Below, one piece after another: positions 37,768 to 46,678 of a stretch of 64,000 bases of DNA (the stretch's first letter is position 1; every line of letters begins with the position of its first letter). The notes beneath the pieces are model-generated. The model had not been told where the DNA came from and ran no database searches. It saw only the letters and a program-made list of their open reading frames with translations. The position numbers and the translations under genes are program-made. The stretch is from Streptococcus oricebi (GTDB lineage: Bacteria; Bacillota; Bacilli; Lactobacillales; Streptococcaceae), in the NCBI RefSeq assembly GCF_017883985.1, contig NZ_PRDG01000005.1:147053-211052 (forward strand), given 5' to 3'.

Positions 37768-37790
37768 GATTTTTAGATAAAGGAGAAAAA

Positions 37791-39041
37791 ATGTTAACTG
37801 CCAAGGACATTGTCCACGCCCACAAGGTTTTGAAGGACGTTGTGGTCTATACTCCCTTGGATTATGACCACTACCTGTCGGAAAAATACCAGGCCAAGGT
37901 TTACATTAAAAAAGAAAACTTACAGAGGGTCCGCTCTTTCAAGATTCGGGGGGCCTACTATGCTGTTTCCCAATTAAGCCTAGAGGAAAGAGAAAGGGGA
38001 GTGGTTTGTGCTAGCGCCGGCAACCATGCCCAAGGAATCGCCTATACCTGTAATGAAATGAAGATTCCGGCGACAATCTTTATGCCGGTAACGACTCCCC
38101 AGCAAAAGATTAGCCAGGTCCAATTTTTCGGTGGGGACTATGTTGCCATTAAGCTAGTTGGCGATACCTTTGATGCTTCGGCCCAGGCTGCCATGGACTA
38201 TACCCAACAAGAGGGCTTGACTTTTATTGATCCCTTTGACAATCCCCATGTCCAGGCAGGTCAAGGAACGGTGGCCTATGAGATTTTAGAAGAAGCCCAG
38301 CGAGAAGGCATCGAGCTAGACCAAGTCTTTGTTCCAGTAGGTGGTGGTGGTCTTATCTCAGGTATGTCCACCTACTTGGGTGAAAATGCTCCCCAGATTG
38401 AAGTAATCGGGGTGGAGGCTAATGGTGCTCGTTCGATGAAGGCGGCCTATGAGGCTGGCCGACCGGTCAAGCTCAATCATATTGATAAATTTGCTGACGG
38501 GATTGCTGTTCAAAAAGTGGGCCAGTTGACCTTTGAGACGACCCGCAAGCATGTGCGCCACCTCTTAGGAGTAGACGAGGGGCTCATTTCTGAAACCATT
38601 ATTGACCTTTATTCCAAGCAAGGAATTGTGGCCGAGCCTGCTGGGGCGGCTAGTATTGCGGCCCTTGAAGTCATGAGAGAGCAGATTAAGGGCAAGACCG
38701 TCTGCTGTGTTATCTCTGGAGGGAATAACGACATCAACCGAATGCCAGAGATGGAAGAGCGGGCCTTGATTTATGATGGCGTCAAGCATTATTTTGTGGT
38801 TAATTTCCCTCAAAGACCAGGTGCCCTGCGGGAATTTGTAAATGATATTTTAGGGCCTAATGATGATATCACTCGTTTTGAGTACATCAAAAGGGCTAGC
38901 AAGGGAACGGGGCCGGTCCTCATCGGGGTAACTTTGGCAGATAAAAAGGATTATCAAAGTCTCTTAGCTCGCTTGGAAGCCTTTGATCCGAGCTACATTA
39001 ACCTGCACGGGAATGAGACTCTCTATAATATGTTGGTCTGA
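37791..39041 (+). CDS. ilvA: Threonine dehydratase (biosynthetic)
   Basis: A 416-residue PLP enzyme that turns threonine into 2-oxobutyrate for isoleucine. The PLP lysine is in RVRSFKIRGAYYA, the phosphate loop is PVGGGGLISGM and SAGNHAQGIAYT is conserved. The C-terminal part is a single ACT-like regulatory domain (FPQRPGALREFVNDILGPND), the short form of Gram-positive bacteria. It follows the ilvC terminator at 23 nt with AAAGGAG before ATG 37791, so expression probably depends on read-through. Confidence 0.96.
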   Translation: MLTAKDIVHAHKVLKDVVVYTPLDYDHYLSEKYQAKVYIKKENLQRVRSFKIRGAYYAVSQLSLEERERGVVCASAGNHAQGIAYTCNEMKIPATIFMPVTTPQQKISQVQFFGGDYVAIKLVGDTFDASAQAAMDYTQQEGLTFIDPFDNPHVQAGQGTVAYEILEEAQREGIELDQVFVPVGGGGLISGMSTYLGENAPQIEVIGVEANGARSMKAAYEAGRPVKLNHIDKFADGIAVQKVGQLTFETTRKHVRHLLGVDEGLISETIIDLYSKQGIVAEPAGAASIAALEVMREQIKGKTVCCVISGGNNDINRMPEMEERALIYDGVKHYFVVNFPQRPGALREFVNDILGPNDDITRFEYIKRASKGTGPVLIGVTLADKKDYQSLLARLEAFDPSYINLHGNETLYNMLV

Positions 39042-39090
39042 TTTTCTTGCTTTCTATCTTATCTTATTTCCTGCTAATGTTTTGTTCTTG

Positions 39091-39099
39091 TGTTATAAT
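39091..39099 (+). promoter_or_regulatory. Extended -10 promoter of the SPFH gene
   Basis: TG-T-TATAAT (hexamer 39094-39099). A strong hairpin, GTGG-T-CCTTG with CAAGG-T-CCAC (39111-39140), lies in the leader. Confidence 0.65.
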
Positions 39100-39169
39100 G
39101 TAAGGAAGAAGTGGTCCTTGCTAGGAAGGTCAAGGTCCACTCAGTCTAGAAACTCTAAGGAGGTAGTAT

Positions 39170-40057
39170 ATGGGTTTTATTGTCTTTATCATCTTGGTCG
39201 TCCTAGTGATTACCCTTTTGTTTAGCTCTTTTTATGTGGTTAGACAGCAGTCAGTTGCTATCGTCGAGCGTTTCGGCCGTTATCAAAGGACTAGCTCGAG
39301 CGGGATTAACTTTCGCCTACCACTCGGGATTGATAAGATTGCTGCCCGAGTTCAGCTCCGCCTCCTTCAGAGTGAAATCATTGTCGAAACAAAAACGCAG
39401 GACAATGTTTTTGTCACCATGAATGTCGCCACCCAGTATCGGGTGAATGAAAATAATGTTACCGATGCTTACTACAAACTGATGCGACCAGAGGCGCAAA
39501 TCAAGTCTTATATCGAGGATGCCCTACGTTCTTCCGTTCCCAAATTGACCCTAGATGAGCTGTTTGAGAAAAAGGATGAAATCGCTCTTGAGGTCCAAAA
39601 ACAGGTGGCCGAAGAAATGTCCACCTACGGTTACATTATCGTCAAAACCTTGATTACCAAGGTGGAGCCTGATGCAGAAGTCAAGCAGTCCATGAATGAA
39701 ATCAATGCGGCCCAACGTAAGCGGGTAGCTGCCCAAGAGCTAGCCGAGGCGGACAAGATTAAGATTGTGACCGCAGCCTCTGCCGAAGCCGAGAAGGATC
39801 GCCTTCATGGGGTCGGGATTGCTGAGCAGAGAAAGGCCATTGTTGATGGTTTGGCAGACTCTATTCGAGAATTGAAGGGGGCCAATATTGAATTGACCGA
39901 GGAGCAGATTATGTCCATCCTCTTAACTAACCAATATTTGGATACTCTCAATAATTTTGCAGATAATCAAGGAACTAATACCCTCTTTTTACCAGCTAAT
40001 CCTGATGGAGTAGAGAGCATTCGGACCCAAATCTTGTCTGCCCTCAAGGCAAAATAA
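39170..40057 (+). CDS. SPFH/Band 7 (stomatin-like) membrane protein
   Basis: A 295-residue protein with one N-terminal membrane helix (FIVFIILVVLVITLLFSSFY) and a cytosolic SPFH domain: VRQQSVAIVERFGRYQRTS, ALRSSVPKLTLDELFEKKDE and the long Ala/Glu-rich helix AAQRKRVAAQELAEADKIKI. Members form membrane ring assemblies and are linked to protein quality control. No NfeD or protease partner lies beside it. AAGGAGG precedes ATG 39170. Confidence 0.93.
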   Translation: MGFIVFIILVVLVITLLFSSFYVVRQQSVAIVERFGRYQRTSSSGINFRLPLGIDKIAARVQLRLLQSEIIVETKTQDNVFVTMNVATQYRVNENNVTDAYYKLMRPEAQIKSYIEDALRSSVPKLTLDELFEKKDEIALEVQKQVAEEMSTYGYIIVKTLITKVEPDAEVKQSMNEINAAQRKRVAAQELAEADKIKIVTAASAEAEKDRLHGVGIAEQRKAIVDGLADSIRELKGANIELTEEQIMSILLTNQYLDTLNNFADNQGTNTLFLPANPDGVESIRTQILSALKAK

Positions 40058-40103
40058 AGAATATTCTGAATTATTTAATTTTCTTGGCTTTGTTCATTTC
40101 TTG

Positions 40104-40132
40104 TTGACATTAGTTGGAAAAAAATTTAAAAT
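40104..40132 (+). promoter_or_regulatory. Promoter of the 71-residue protein
   Basis: TTGACA (40104-40109), 17 bp, TAAAAT (40127-40132). Confidence 0.8.
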
Positions 40133-40165
40133 AAATTATCGGAAATAATAAGATAGGAGAAAAAA

Positions 40166-40381
40166 ATGGCAAAATCAAACTTTGAAAAAGTCGAAGCAGT
40201 TGTTGGCTGGGTTCGCGACAAGAAAATCACCGGCTACCGCATCAGTAAAGAAACAAACGCTCGTGAAATGTCAATTATTGCACTGGCACAGGGACGTGCT
40301 AAGGTGAAAAATATTTCATTTGAAACAGCTCTTGGCCTGATTGACTTCTATGAAAAAAATCACGAGAAATTTGAAGACTAA
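40166..40381 (+). CDS. Small HTH-like protein of unknown function
   Basis: A soluble 71-residue protein with AGGAG before ATG 40166, its own consensus-like promoter and its own terminator, so it is clearly expressed. The segment ITGYRISKETNAREMSIIAL then AQGRAKVKNISFETALGLIDF follows the helix-turn-helix plan of small Cro/XRE-type repressors (I/S-K-E-T, then N-I-S-F-E-T-A). DNA binding is inferred from that pattern only. Confidence 0.7.
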   Translation: MAKSNFEKVEAVVGWVRDKKITGYRISKETNAREMSIIALAQGRAKVKNISFETALGLIDFYEKNHEKFED

Positions 40382-40388
40382 TAACTAC

Positions 40389-40413
40389 AAGCAGGTTTTG
40401 TCCTGCTTTTTTT
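40389..40413 (+). terminator. Intrinsic terminator of the 71-residue protein gene
   Basis: AAGCAGG (40389-40395) pairs with CCTGCTT (40402-40408), followed by a T-tract to 40413. Confidence 0.88.
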
Positions 40414-40535
40414 CTGTCTAAAAATAGGGAGAAGATGGTTCAGTATATAGAAAAAGCAAGTTCTAAGGCTAGGATTCCTTTAGTTGTTAGTTGATTCAGT
40501 CATAAGCCTAGCCCTTGGATTTTAAAGGAGTATAA

Positions 40536-40581
40536 GAAAAACACCTAAGATCAAGTTTTCTTTCAGACCTGATTTTAGGTG
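40536..40581 (-). terminator. Terminator of the glutamine transporter operon
   Basis: CACCTAAGATCA (40542-40553) pairs with TGATTTTAGGTG (40570-40581) at 11 of 12 positions. On the minus strand it is followed by TTTTTC, and on the plus strand by CTTTTGTTT, so it may work both ways. Confidence 0.82.
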
Positions 40582-40601
40582 CTTTTGTTTATTAGTAGTG
40601 C

Positions 40602-41342
40602 CTAGCTGAGGAAACGCTGGAGAAATTCCTTGGTCCGGGCTTCCTTGGGGTTGCTAAAGATTTCTTGGGGATTGCCCTCTTCGGCAATCAGCCCCTTATC
40701 CATAAAGATGACTCGGTTGGAGACATCGCGGGCAAATTCCATTTCATGGGTTACCACAATCATGGTCAAGCCCTCCTGGGCCAGATCCTTCATGATTTTT
40801 AGGACTTCTCCCACCATCTCCGGGTCTAGGGCAGAGGTTGGCTCGTCAAATAAAATGGCGTCGGGGTTCATGGACAAGGCGCGTGCGATAGCCACCCTTT
40901 GCTTTTGTCCACCGGAGAGTTGCTGGGGCTTGGCCCGCCAGTACTGCTGGCCCATACCGACCTTGTCAAGATTTTCCTTGGCAATCTTTTCTGCTTCTTC
41001 ATGGCTGCGCTTGAGAACGGTCGTTTGGGCAACAATGGTGTTCTCAAGGACATTGAGGTTTTCAAAGAGATTGAAGCTCTGGAAAACCATACCTAATTTT
41101 TCGCGGTACTGGGTCAGATTGTAGTCTTTTTCTAAGACATTCTTGCCCCGATAGAGGATTTCACCGGCGCTGGGGCTTTCTAAGAGGTTGACGGAGCGCA
41201 GGAAGGTTGATTTTCCGCTTCCTGAACTTCCGATAATGGAGATAACCTCTCCCTTGTGGACTGTCAAGGAAATATCCTTGAGTACTTCATTTTGTCCAAA
41301 GGATTTTTTAAGGTGCTTAATTTCTAAAATAGTTTCACTCAT
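40602..41342 (-). CDS. glnQ: Polar amino acid ABC transporter ATPase (GlnQ type)
   Basis: A 246-residue ATPase. Walker A is GSSGSGKST, the Q-loop is [17 protein letters not shown], the signature is LSGGQKQR, Walker B is [12 protein letters not shown] and the H-loop is VVTHEME. The FENLNVLEN block is typical of the glutamine/polar amino acid subgroup. It overlaps the permease gene by 4 nt and drives import together with it. Confidence 0.95.
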   Translation of the reverse strand: MSETILEIKHLKKSFGQNEVLKDISLTVHKGEVISIIGSSGSGKSTFLRSVNLLESPSAGEILYRGKNVLEKDYNLTQYREKLGMVFQSFNLFENLNVLENTIVAQTTVLKRSHEEAEKIAKENLDKVGMGQQYWRAKPQQLSGGQKQRVAIARALSMNPDAILFDEPTSALDPEMVGEVLKIMKDLAQEGLTMIVVTHEMEFARDVSNRVIFMDKGLIAEEGNPQEIFSNPKEARTKEFLQRFLS

Positions 41343-42904
41343 GATTCAATTCCCTTTGTTTGCATTTGATTGGCACCAGTTGTATAACTGTCTGTGTCGA
41401 AACGTCGCTCGATATAGCGTAAAATCTGGGTAACGCTAAAGGTCAAAACGAAGTAGATGACAGCGATAATGGTAAAGGTTTGGAAATATTGGTAGGTCTG
41501 GGTGGCGATGGTATTTCCTGAGAAGTAGAGCTCCACCACCGAGATAACATTCAGGACAGATGTATCCTTGATGTTGATGACAAATTCATTACCTGTGGCA
41601 GGTAGAATGTTACGGACCACTTGAGGTAGGACAATCTTACGCATGGTCTGGCCGTGGGTCATACCGAGTGCTCTTGCCGCCTCGAACTGTCCCTTGTCCA
41701 CCGCAAAAATTCCTCCCCGCACAATCTCACTCATATAGGCTCCGGTATTGATAGAGACGATAAAGATAGCAGCCCAGGTGCGGTCGATTGAGATTCCGAA
41801 AGCTTGGGCTGAACCATAATAGATGACCATGGACTGAACAATCATCGGGGTTCCGCGGAAGACTTCGATATAGATGTTTAAGAACCAACCCCAGAGTTTT
41901 TGTAGGACAGCCAAGGCCTTGTTATTGGCCTGGGGAGCAGTCCGGTAAACCCCGATTAAGAGGCCGATTAAGAGGCCGACCAGGGTCCCTGTAATGGAGA
42001 TAAGGAGGGTCAGACCAGCCCCTCTTAGAAATTGTGGCCAGTTGTTTTTGAGAATGGTTGCCACCTGCTGGAAGAAGCTGGGACTACTTTCCTGGTTGCC
42101 GGTGTCTGCTGGCTGATTTTTAATCATCTTATCCATCAGGGCTGTTTGATGGTCGCTGGAAATTTTATCAATAGCTGCATTGACCTGGGCCATCCGATCG
42201 TCGTCTTTACGCATCCCAATAGCGATGGCAGCATCCTCTTCGCCGACCTTAAAACCTTGGTCGAACTGAATCATCTTAAACTTAGAGTTGGCTGCTTCAG
42301 CAGTCAGAGCCTCGGGTCTTTCTGAAATGTAGCCGTCAATAACTCCCGACTCTAGGGCCTGACGCATTTGGGCGAAGTCCCCCATGGCTGTTTCCTGCTG
42401 GGCTCCCTCTAGTTGGGAGATGAGGTTGTAGAGATAGACTCCTTGCTGGGAGGTGATTTTCGCATCCTTGAAGTCCTTGAGACTTTTAGCCTGGGCATAG
42501 GCTCCGTCTTTCTTGACCAAAACGACCGGTTCGCTGGTATAGTAGCTTTGGGAAAAGGCAATCTCTTTTTTCCGTTCAGCGGTTGGACTCATACCGGCGA
42601 TAATCATATCGATTTTGCCCGAAGTCAGGGCCGGGATTAGACCGTTCCAAGAGGTTTTTACTACCAGGGGCTCCTTGCCCATAGACTCAGCAATTTTCTT
42701 GGCGATTTGGACATCGTAACCATTAGCATATTGGTTGGTCCCCTCGATTTTGACAGCCCCATTTTCGGCCGTGTCTTGGGTCCAGTTGAAGGGGGCATAA
42801 GCAGCCTCCATTCCGATGCGTAGATAGTCATCGGCCTGAGCAATATTGACTGTTCCTAGACTGACTAGGAGGGCAGAAAATATTGTGATGAATAGTTTTT
42901 TCAT
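41339..42904 (-). CDS. glnP: Amino acid ABC transporter, fused substrate-binding and permease protein (GlnP type)
   Basis: A 521-residue fusion. Residues 1-24 are a signal sequence ending NIAQA. Residues 25 to about 270 are a type 3 substrate-binding domain ([51 protein letters not shown]). Residues about 290-510 are the permease domain with the EAA loop [20 protein letters not shown]. This is the GlnPQ layout of lactic acid bacteria, probably for glutamine or glutamate. Only one binding domain is present, where Lactococcus GlnP has two. Confidence 0.93.
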   Translation of the reverse strand: MKKLFITIFSALLVSLGTVNIAQADDYLRIGMEAAYAPFNWTQDTAENGAVKIEGTNQYANGYDVQIAKKIAESMGKEPLVVKTSWNGLIPALTSGKIDMIIAGMSPTAERKKEIAFSQSYYTSEPVVLVKKDGAYAQAKSLKDFKDAKITSQQGVYLYNLISQLEGAQQETAMGDFAQMRQALESGVIDGYISERPEALTAEAANSKFKMIQFDQGFKVGEEDAAIAIGMRKDDDRMAQVNAAIDKISSDHQTALMDKMIKNQPADTGNQESSPSFFQQVATILKNNWPQFLRGAGLTLLISITGTLVGLLIGLLIGVYRTAPQANNKALAVLQKLWGWFLNIYIEVFRGTPMIVQSMVIYYGSAQAFGISIDRTWAAIFIVSINTGAYMSEIVRGGIFAVDKGQFEAARALGMTHGQTMRKIVLPQVVRNILPATGNEFVINIKDTSVLNVISVVELYFSGNTIATQTYQYFQTFTIIAVIYFVLTFSVTQILRYIERRFDTDSYTTGANQMQTKGIES

Positions 42905-42941
42905 GTTTTCACCTATGATTTCTAAAAAATATCTTCCCTTT

Positions 42942-42970
42942 ATTCTACATAAAAATAGCTATATTTTCAA
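42942..42970 (-). promoter_or_regulatory. Promoter of glnPQ
   Basis: On the minus strand TTGAAA (complement of 42965-42970), 17 bp, TAGAAT (complement of 42942-42947). Confidence 0.75.
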
Positions 42971-42997
42971 TAAGAGGAGACTTGTGACTGGAAAAAA

Positions 42998-43006
42998 TGT
43001 TATAAT
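42998..43006 (+). promoter_or_regulatory. Extended -10 promoter of the DUF2207 gene
   Basis: TG-T-TATAAT (hexamer 43001-43006), divergent from the glnP promoter. Confidence 0.72.
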
Positions 43007-43034
43007 GAAGAAAAATTTGAAAGTGAGGTATCCT

Positions 43035-44936
43035 ATGAAAAAGTATTTAACCCTCCTTTTGTTTCTATTTTTTGCCTTTTTCTGGGCTCCTAAGGTCCAG
43101 GCTCTGGACTATAGTATTAGCTCCTATAAAGGGGATTTGGTGCTACATAGCGACAATACGGCTAGCTATACTGAGGTTGTGACCTACCATTTTGATGACC
43201 CCTACAATGGTCAGGTGGTAACCCTGGGACATGCCGGGAAGATGCCTACTGGTTTTACCATAGACTCTAATCCCAGTGTCTCTGCCCTCACTAATGGCCA
43301 GCCTGCTAGCAATGTCAGCTCTCAAGTTAGGGACTTGGGAGATGGCTATGAGGTGAAAATCTACAATTCGGGCTCAAGCGGGGATACCGTCCAAGTGACA
43401 GTGACCTGGCAGCTGAGGAATCTCCTCTTTATGCACCAGGATATTGCCGAATTGAATTGGACACCAGTCAGTGATTGGGACGAGACTATTGAAAAGTTAG
43501 AGTTTCGTATCCATGGCCTAGATGATGTAGACAGGACCGCTCTCTATCCTCATACGGGCTATTTTGGCCAAGCGGTCAAGCTTGAGCAGGACGGTTCTTC
43601 CTATCAGCTAGAGCTGAACAACCTATCTTCTGGTAAGCGCCTTGAACTTCATGCCTACTGGGACCGCTCGGTCTTTAATCAGGTGGAGGCCGGTCAGATT
43701 AGTCCTCAAGACTATCTAGGCAAGTTTCAGGCTATTGAAAGAGGCATTGCCTGGCAGACTGCCTTTTGGCATCAGGTTCTTGAGATTTATCTGCCTCTTG
43801 TTTTGGCCCTGGCCTTGCTTGTCTCTTTCTTTTTCTATCATCGTTTTAAAAAGAGTATTGAGCTCCTTAAGAAATACCCTAAAGATGCCCGCCTTTACGA
43901 GGCGCCACAAAATTTGGCTCCTCTGGTTTTAGCCTCAAATATTTATTCTATTGATTTGGATGAGGTCGCACCGACCATGGGCGCTAGAGGGGCCTTGCGC
44001 TTTGAAAACATGGTCCAGGCAACGCTTTTGGACCTGGTTGACCGGCGGAAACTCAGCATTTCTGGTCAGGGAGACAATCCAGTCATTCAGGTCATTTCAA
44101 CCGAAAATCTGACGGAAGCCGAGGCCTATTTCCTAGAAATGGCCATGGGCAAACAAACAGAAGTCAGGGTTAAGGACCTATTCTTTAACTATCAGATTTC
44201 TGAGGACCTTTATAAGGGCAGAAAGAAAAAAGCTGATGAAGCGGAAATTCGTCGGATTGGGAATCAAATGTCCTCCCGATTTAAAGATAGCCTTCGGTCT
44301 GTAAGTAAGAAGGTGGCTGCAGAAAGTCAAGCCTTAAATCTGCCAGATAATTATCGTTCTCTGACGGATTTAGAGCGAAAATTGCTCTTTTGGGCCCAAG
44401 CCTTGAGTGCTTTTGCTATTTTTGCAACAATCGCTATTATCCTCCTCTTTATTTTCGTCTTTTCAACCTTTTATTGGCCCTATCTTATCATAATTAGTCT
44501 GGGCCTTTGGCAATCGATTGTCTACCTCGAAAAAGCTGATATTTATCGCCGGGATGGGGTCTTAACCGAGGAGGGAGCTGAACGCTACCATCTCTGGTCC
44601 AGTTTTTCCAATATGCTTAGAGATATTGCTAAGCTGGATAAAACAGAGATTGATGGTCTCATCTTGTGGAATCGTCTCTTGGTTTATGCGACCCTGTTTG
44701 GTTATGCCGAGCGGGTCAGCAAGCTTATGAGATGGAGGCAAATCCAACTGGAAAATCCTGCTATGAATGGCTATGTTTACAACAACTGGCACCATGTCTT
44801 TTGGGTCAGCTCGCAGACCTTCTCCAACTATGGGCAAGTGGCCAGTACAGCCAGCCATTTCTCGGTCTCTTCTGGTGGCTCATCTGGTGGTGGCTTCTCT
44901 GGCGGCGGAGGAGGTGGAGGCGGGGGTGCCTTCTAA
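43035..44936 (+). CDS. DUF2207 domain membrane protein
   Basis: A 633-residue envelope protein. Residues 1-24 are a signal peptide (MKKYLTLLLFLFFAFFWAPK then VQALD). An external beta-rich DUF2207 domain of about 220 residues follows. One membrane helix lies near 252-275, and a pair near 455-500 (ALSAFAIFATIAIILLFIFV, YWPYLIIISLGLWQSIVYL). The tail is Ser/Gly-rich and ends in a run of nine Gly then AF, a common feature of the family. The function is unknown. GTGAGG fixes ATG 43035; the open frame extends 63 codons upstream through the divergent promoter region. Confidence 0.9.
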   Translation: MKKYLTLLLFLFFAFFWAPKVQALDYSISSYKGDLVLHSDNTASYTEVVTYHFDDPYNGQVVTLGHAGKMPTGFTIDSNPSVSALTNGQPASNVSSQVRDLGDGYEVKIYNSGSSGDTVQVTVTWQLRNLLFMHQDIAELNWTPVSDWDETIEKLEFRIHGLDDVDRTALYPHTGYFGQAVKLEQDGSSYQLELNNLSSGKRLELHAYWDRSVFNQVEAGQISPQDYLGKFQAIERGIAWQTAFWHQVLEIYLPLVLALALLVSFFFYHRFKKSIELLKKYPKDARLYEAPQNLAPLVLASNIYSIDLDEVAPTMGARGALRFENMVQATLLDLVDRRKLSISGQGDNPVIQVISTENLTEAEAYFLEMAMGKQTEVRVKDLFFNYQISEDLYKGRKKKADEAEIRRIGNQMSSRFKDSLRSVSKKVAAESQALNLPDNYRSLTDLERKLLFWAQALSAFAIFATIAIILLFIFVFSTFYWPYLIIISLGLWQSIVYLEKADIYRRDGVLTEEGAERYHLWSSFSNMLRDIAKLDKTEIDGLILWNRLLVYATLFGYAERVSKLMRWRQIQLENPAMNGYVYNNWHHVFWVSSQTFSNYGQVASTASHFSVSSGGSSGGGFSGGGGGGGGGAF

Positions 44937-44945
44937 GTCAAAATG

Positions 44946-44954
44946 TGCTATAAT
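44946..44954 (+). promoter_or_regulatory. Extended -10 promoter of uppP
   Basis: TG-C-TATAAT (hexamer 44949-44954), 28 bp before the uppP start. Confidence 0.7.
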
Positions 44955-44982
44955 TTAGCTAGTAAAAATCTAGGAGAAATCA

Positions 44983-45828
44983 ATGTTTTTAATTGAGATT
45001 TTAAAGTCGATTATTTTTGGGCTTGTGGAAGGGATTACTGAATGGCTCCCTATTTCAAGTACCGGTCACTTGATTTTGGTGCAGGAGTTTATCAAGTATC
45101 GAAATCAGAATGCAGCCTTTATCGAAATGTTCAATGTCGTTATTCAGCTGGGGGCTATCTTGGCGGTTGTGGTCATTTATTTTGACAAGTTAAATCCTTT
45201 CAAGGCAGGCAAGACAGCGCGTCAAGTGCAAAAAACCTGGCAGCTTTGGGCCAAGGTGGTCGTGGCTGCGGCTCCAGCAGCCCTGATTGGCCTCCCCTTG
45301 GATGATTGGTTTGATAAGCACTTTTATAACTTTGTATCGGTTGCCCTCATGCTGATTATCTATGGTCTGGCCTTTATCTGGATTGAAAAGCGCAATGCTC
45401 ATGTCCAGCCGACGGTGACCAGTCTAGAGCACCTACCCTATAAGACGGCCCTTTATATTGGTTTCTTCCAAGTGCTGTCGCTCTTTCCGGGAACTAGCCG
45501 TTCTGGGGCGACCATCGTTGGTGGTCTCTTAAACGGAACCAGTCGCTCGGTGGTGACAGAATTTACCTTTTATCTGGGTATTCCGGTCATGTTTGGGGCT
45601 AGTCTATTGAAAATTGCCAAATTCATCATCAAGGGGAACAGCCTGGCCTTTGGTCAACTCTTTCTACTCTTAGTAGCCATGGGCGTGGCCTTTGGAGTCA
45701 GCCTCTATGTCATCCGCTTTTTGACTGGCTATGTCAAAAAGCATGATTTCACTGTCTTTGGTAAGTATCGGATTGGCCTGGGTCTTCTGCTCCTTCTTTA
45801 CTGGGGTATCAAGTCTCTCTTGGCCTAA
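44983..45828 (+). CDS. uppP: Undecaprenyl-diphosphatase (UppP/BacA)
   Basis: A 281-residue integral membrane enzyme with about seven or eight helices that recycles undecaprenyl diphosphate to the monophosphate lipid carrier; high levels give bacitracin resistance. Both catalytic motifs are intact: [17 protein letters not shown] at the N-terminus and [14 protein letters not shown] in the middle. AGGAG precedes ATG 44983. It feeds the same lipid carrier that the RgpG-like enzyme downstream uses. Confidence 0.97.
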   Translation: MFLIEILKSIIFGLVEGITEWLPISSTGHLILVQEFIKYRNQNAAFIEMFNVVIQLGAILAVVVIYFDKLNPFKAGKTARQVQKTWQLWAKVVVAAAPAALIGLPLDDWFDKHFYNFVSVALMLIIYGLAFIWIEKRNAHVQPTVTSLEHLPYKTALYIGFFQVLSLFPGTSRSGATIVGGLLNGTSRSVVTEFTFYLGIPVMFGASLLKIAKFIIKGNSLAFGQLFLLLVAMGVAFGVSLYVIRFLTGYVKKHDFTVFGKYRIGLGLLLLLYWGIKSLLA

Positions 45829-45835
45829 ATCGATT

Positions 45836-45891
45836 AACAGGGTTATCTGGGGCCTATCCTTGCTTGGGCTGTCCTAGATAGTCCTGTTTTT
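45836..45891 (+). terminator. Intrinsic terminator of uppP
   Basis: AACAGG..TATCT (45836-45848) pairs with AGATA..CCTGTT (45876-45888) across a small internal mismatch, followed by T5. Confidence 0.68.
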
Positions 45892-45895
45892 ATCT

Positions 45896-45924
45896 TTGAA
45901 AAAAAGACTAAATTTTAGTATAAT
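45896..45924 (+). promoter_or_regulatory. Promoter of mecA-rgpG
   Basis: TTGAAA (45896-45901), 17 bp, TATAAT (45919-45924). Confidence 0.85.
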
Positions 45925-45952
45925 AGAAAGACTAGAAGTATGAGGTATGGAC

Positions 45953-46678
45953 ATGGAAATGAAGCAAATCAGTGATTCGACAATTAAAATCACCATCAAA
46001 TTAGAAGACTTGGAAGAACGGGGCATGGAAATGGCTGATTTTCTGGTCCCTCAAGAAAAAACAGAAGAATTTTTTTATACCATTTTAGATGAATTAGAGA
46101 TGCCAGAAAGTTTCCTGGATAGCGGTATGCTGAGTTTCCGGGTGACTCCTAAACCAGATAAATTAGATGTCTTTGTGACCAAGTCCAAGATTGATCAAAA
46201 TTTGGACTTTGACGATTTGGCTGACCTACCGGATATGGACGAGCTTTCACAAATGTCCCCAGATGAATTTCTCAAGACCCTGGAAAAAAATATCTTGGAA
46301 AAGAGCAAGGATGACTTGGAGGCTGTTCAGAGCCTAGAAGCGGCTGAAGAAGCTGATGAAAGAGCAGAGGAAAAGGCGGTCAAAGAACAGTATATCTACT
46401 ATATTTTGCGCTTTGCCAAGTTAAAAGATGTCATCGTCTTTTCTAAGACGGTTGACTATCGGGTAGACACATCTGAATTATACAAGATGGATGGCCATTA
46501 CTATCTGACCATTCTTGTCGATATTGAGGGCAAGCCCGGTCCTTATCCAGCCTGGTTGCTAGCTAGCATGCGTGAACACGCTGAGGATACGGAAACGACC
46601 AGAGCTGTCTTGCAAGAGCATGGCCATCTGCTGATTGTCACAGATGCCTTGGCTAGACTGAAAAGGGTAAATTGCTAA
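45953..46678 (+). CDS. mecA: Adaptor protein MecA
   Basis: A 241-residue adaptor that feeds proteins, including the competence regulator ComX in streptococci, to ClpC-ClpP. The N-terminal substrate domain begins MEMKQISDSTIKITIKLEDLEE. A charged Asp/Glu-rich linker follows, then the ClpC-binding domain (YIYYILRFAKLKDVIVFSKT, SELYKMDGHYYLTI). GAGG 45942-45945 is 7 nt before ATG 45953; the ATG at 45947 has too short a spacing. Its stop overlaps the next start. Confidence 0.95.
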   Translation: MEMKQISDSTIKITIKLEDLEERGMEMADFLVPQEKTEEFFYTILDELEMPESFLDSGMLSFRVTPKPDKLDVFVTKSKIDQNLDFDDLADLPDMDELSQMSPDEFLKTLEKNILEKSKDDLEAVQSLEAAEEADERAEEKAVKEQYIYYILRFAKLKDVIVFSKTVDYRVDTSELYKMDGHYYLTILVDIEGKPGPYPAWLLASMREHAEDTETTRAVLQEHGHLLIVTDALARLKRVNC

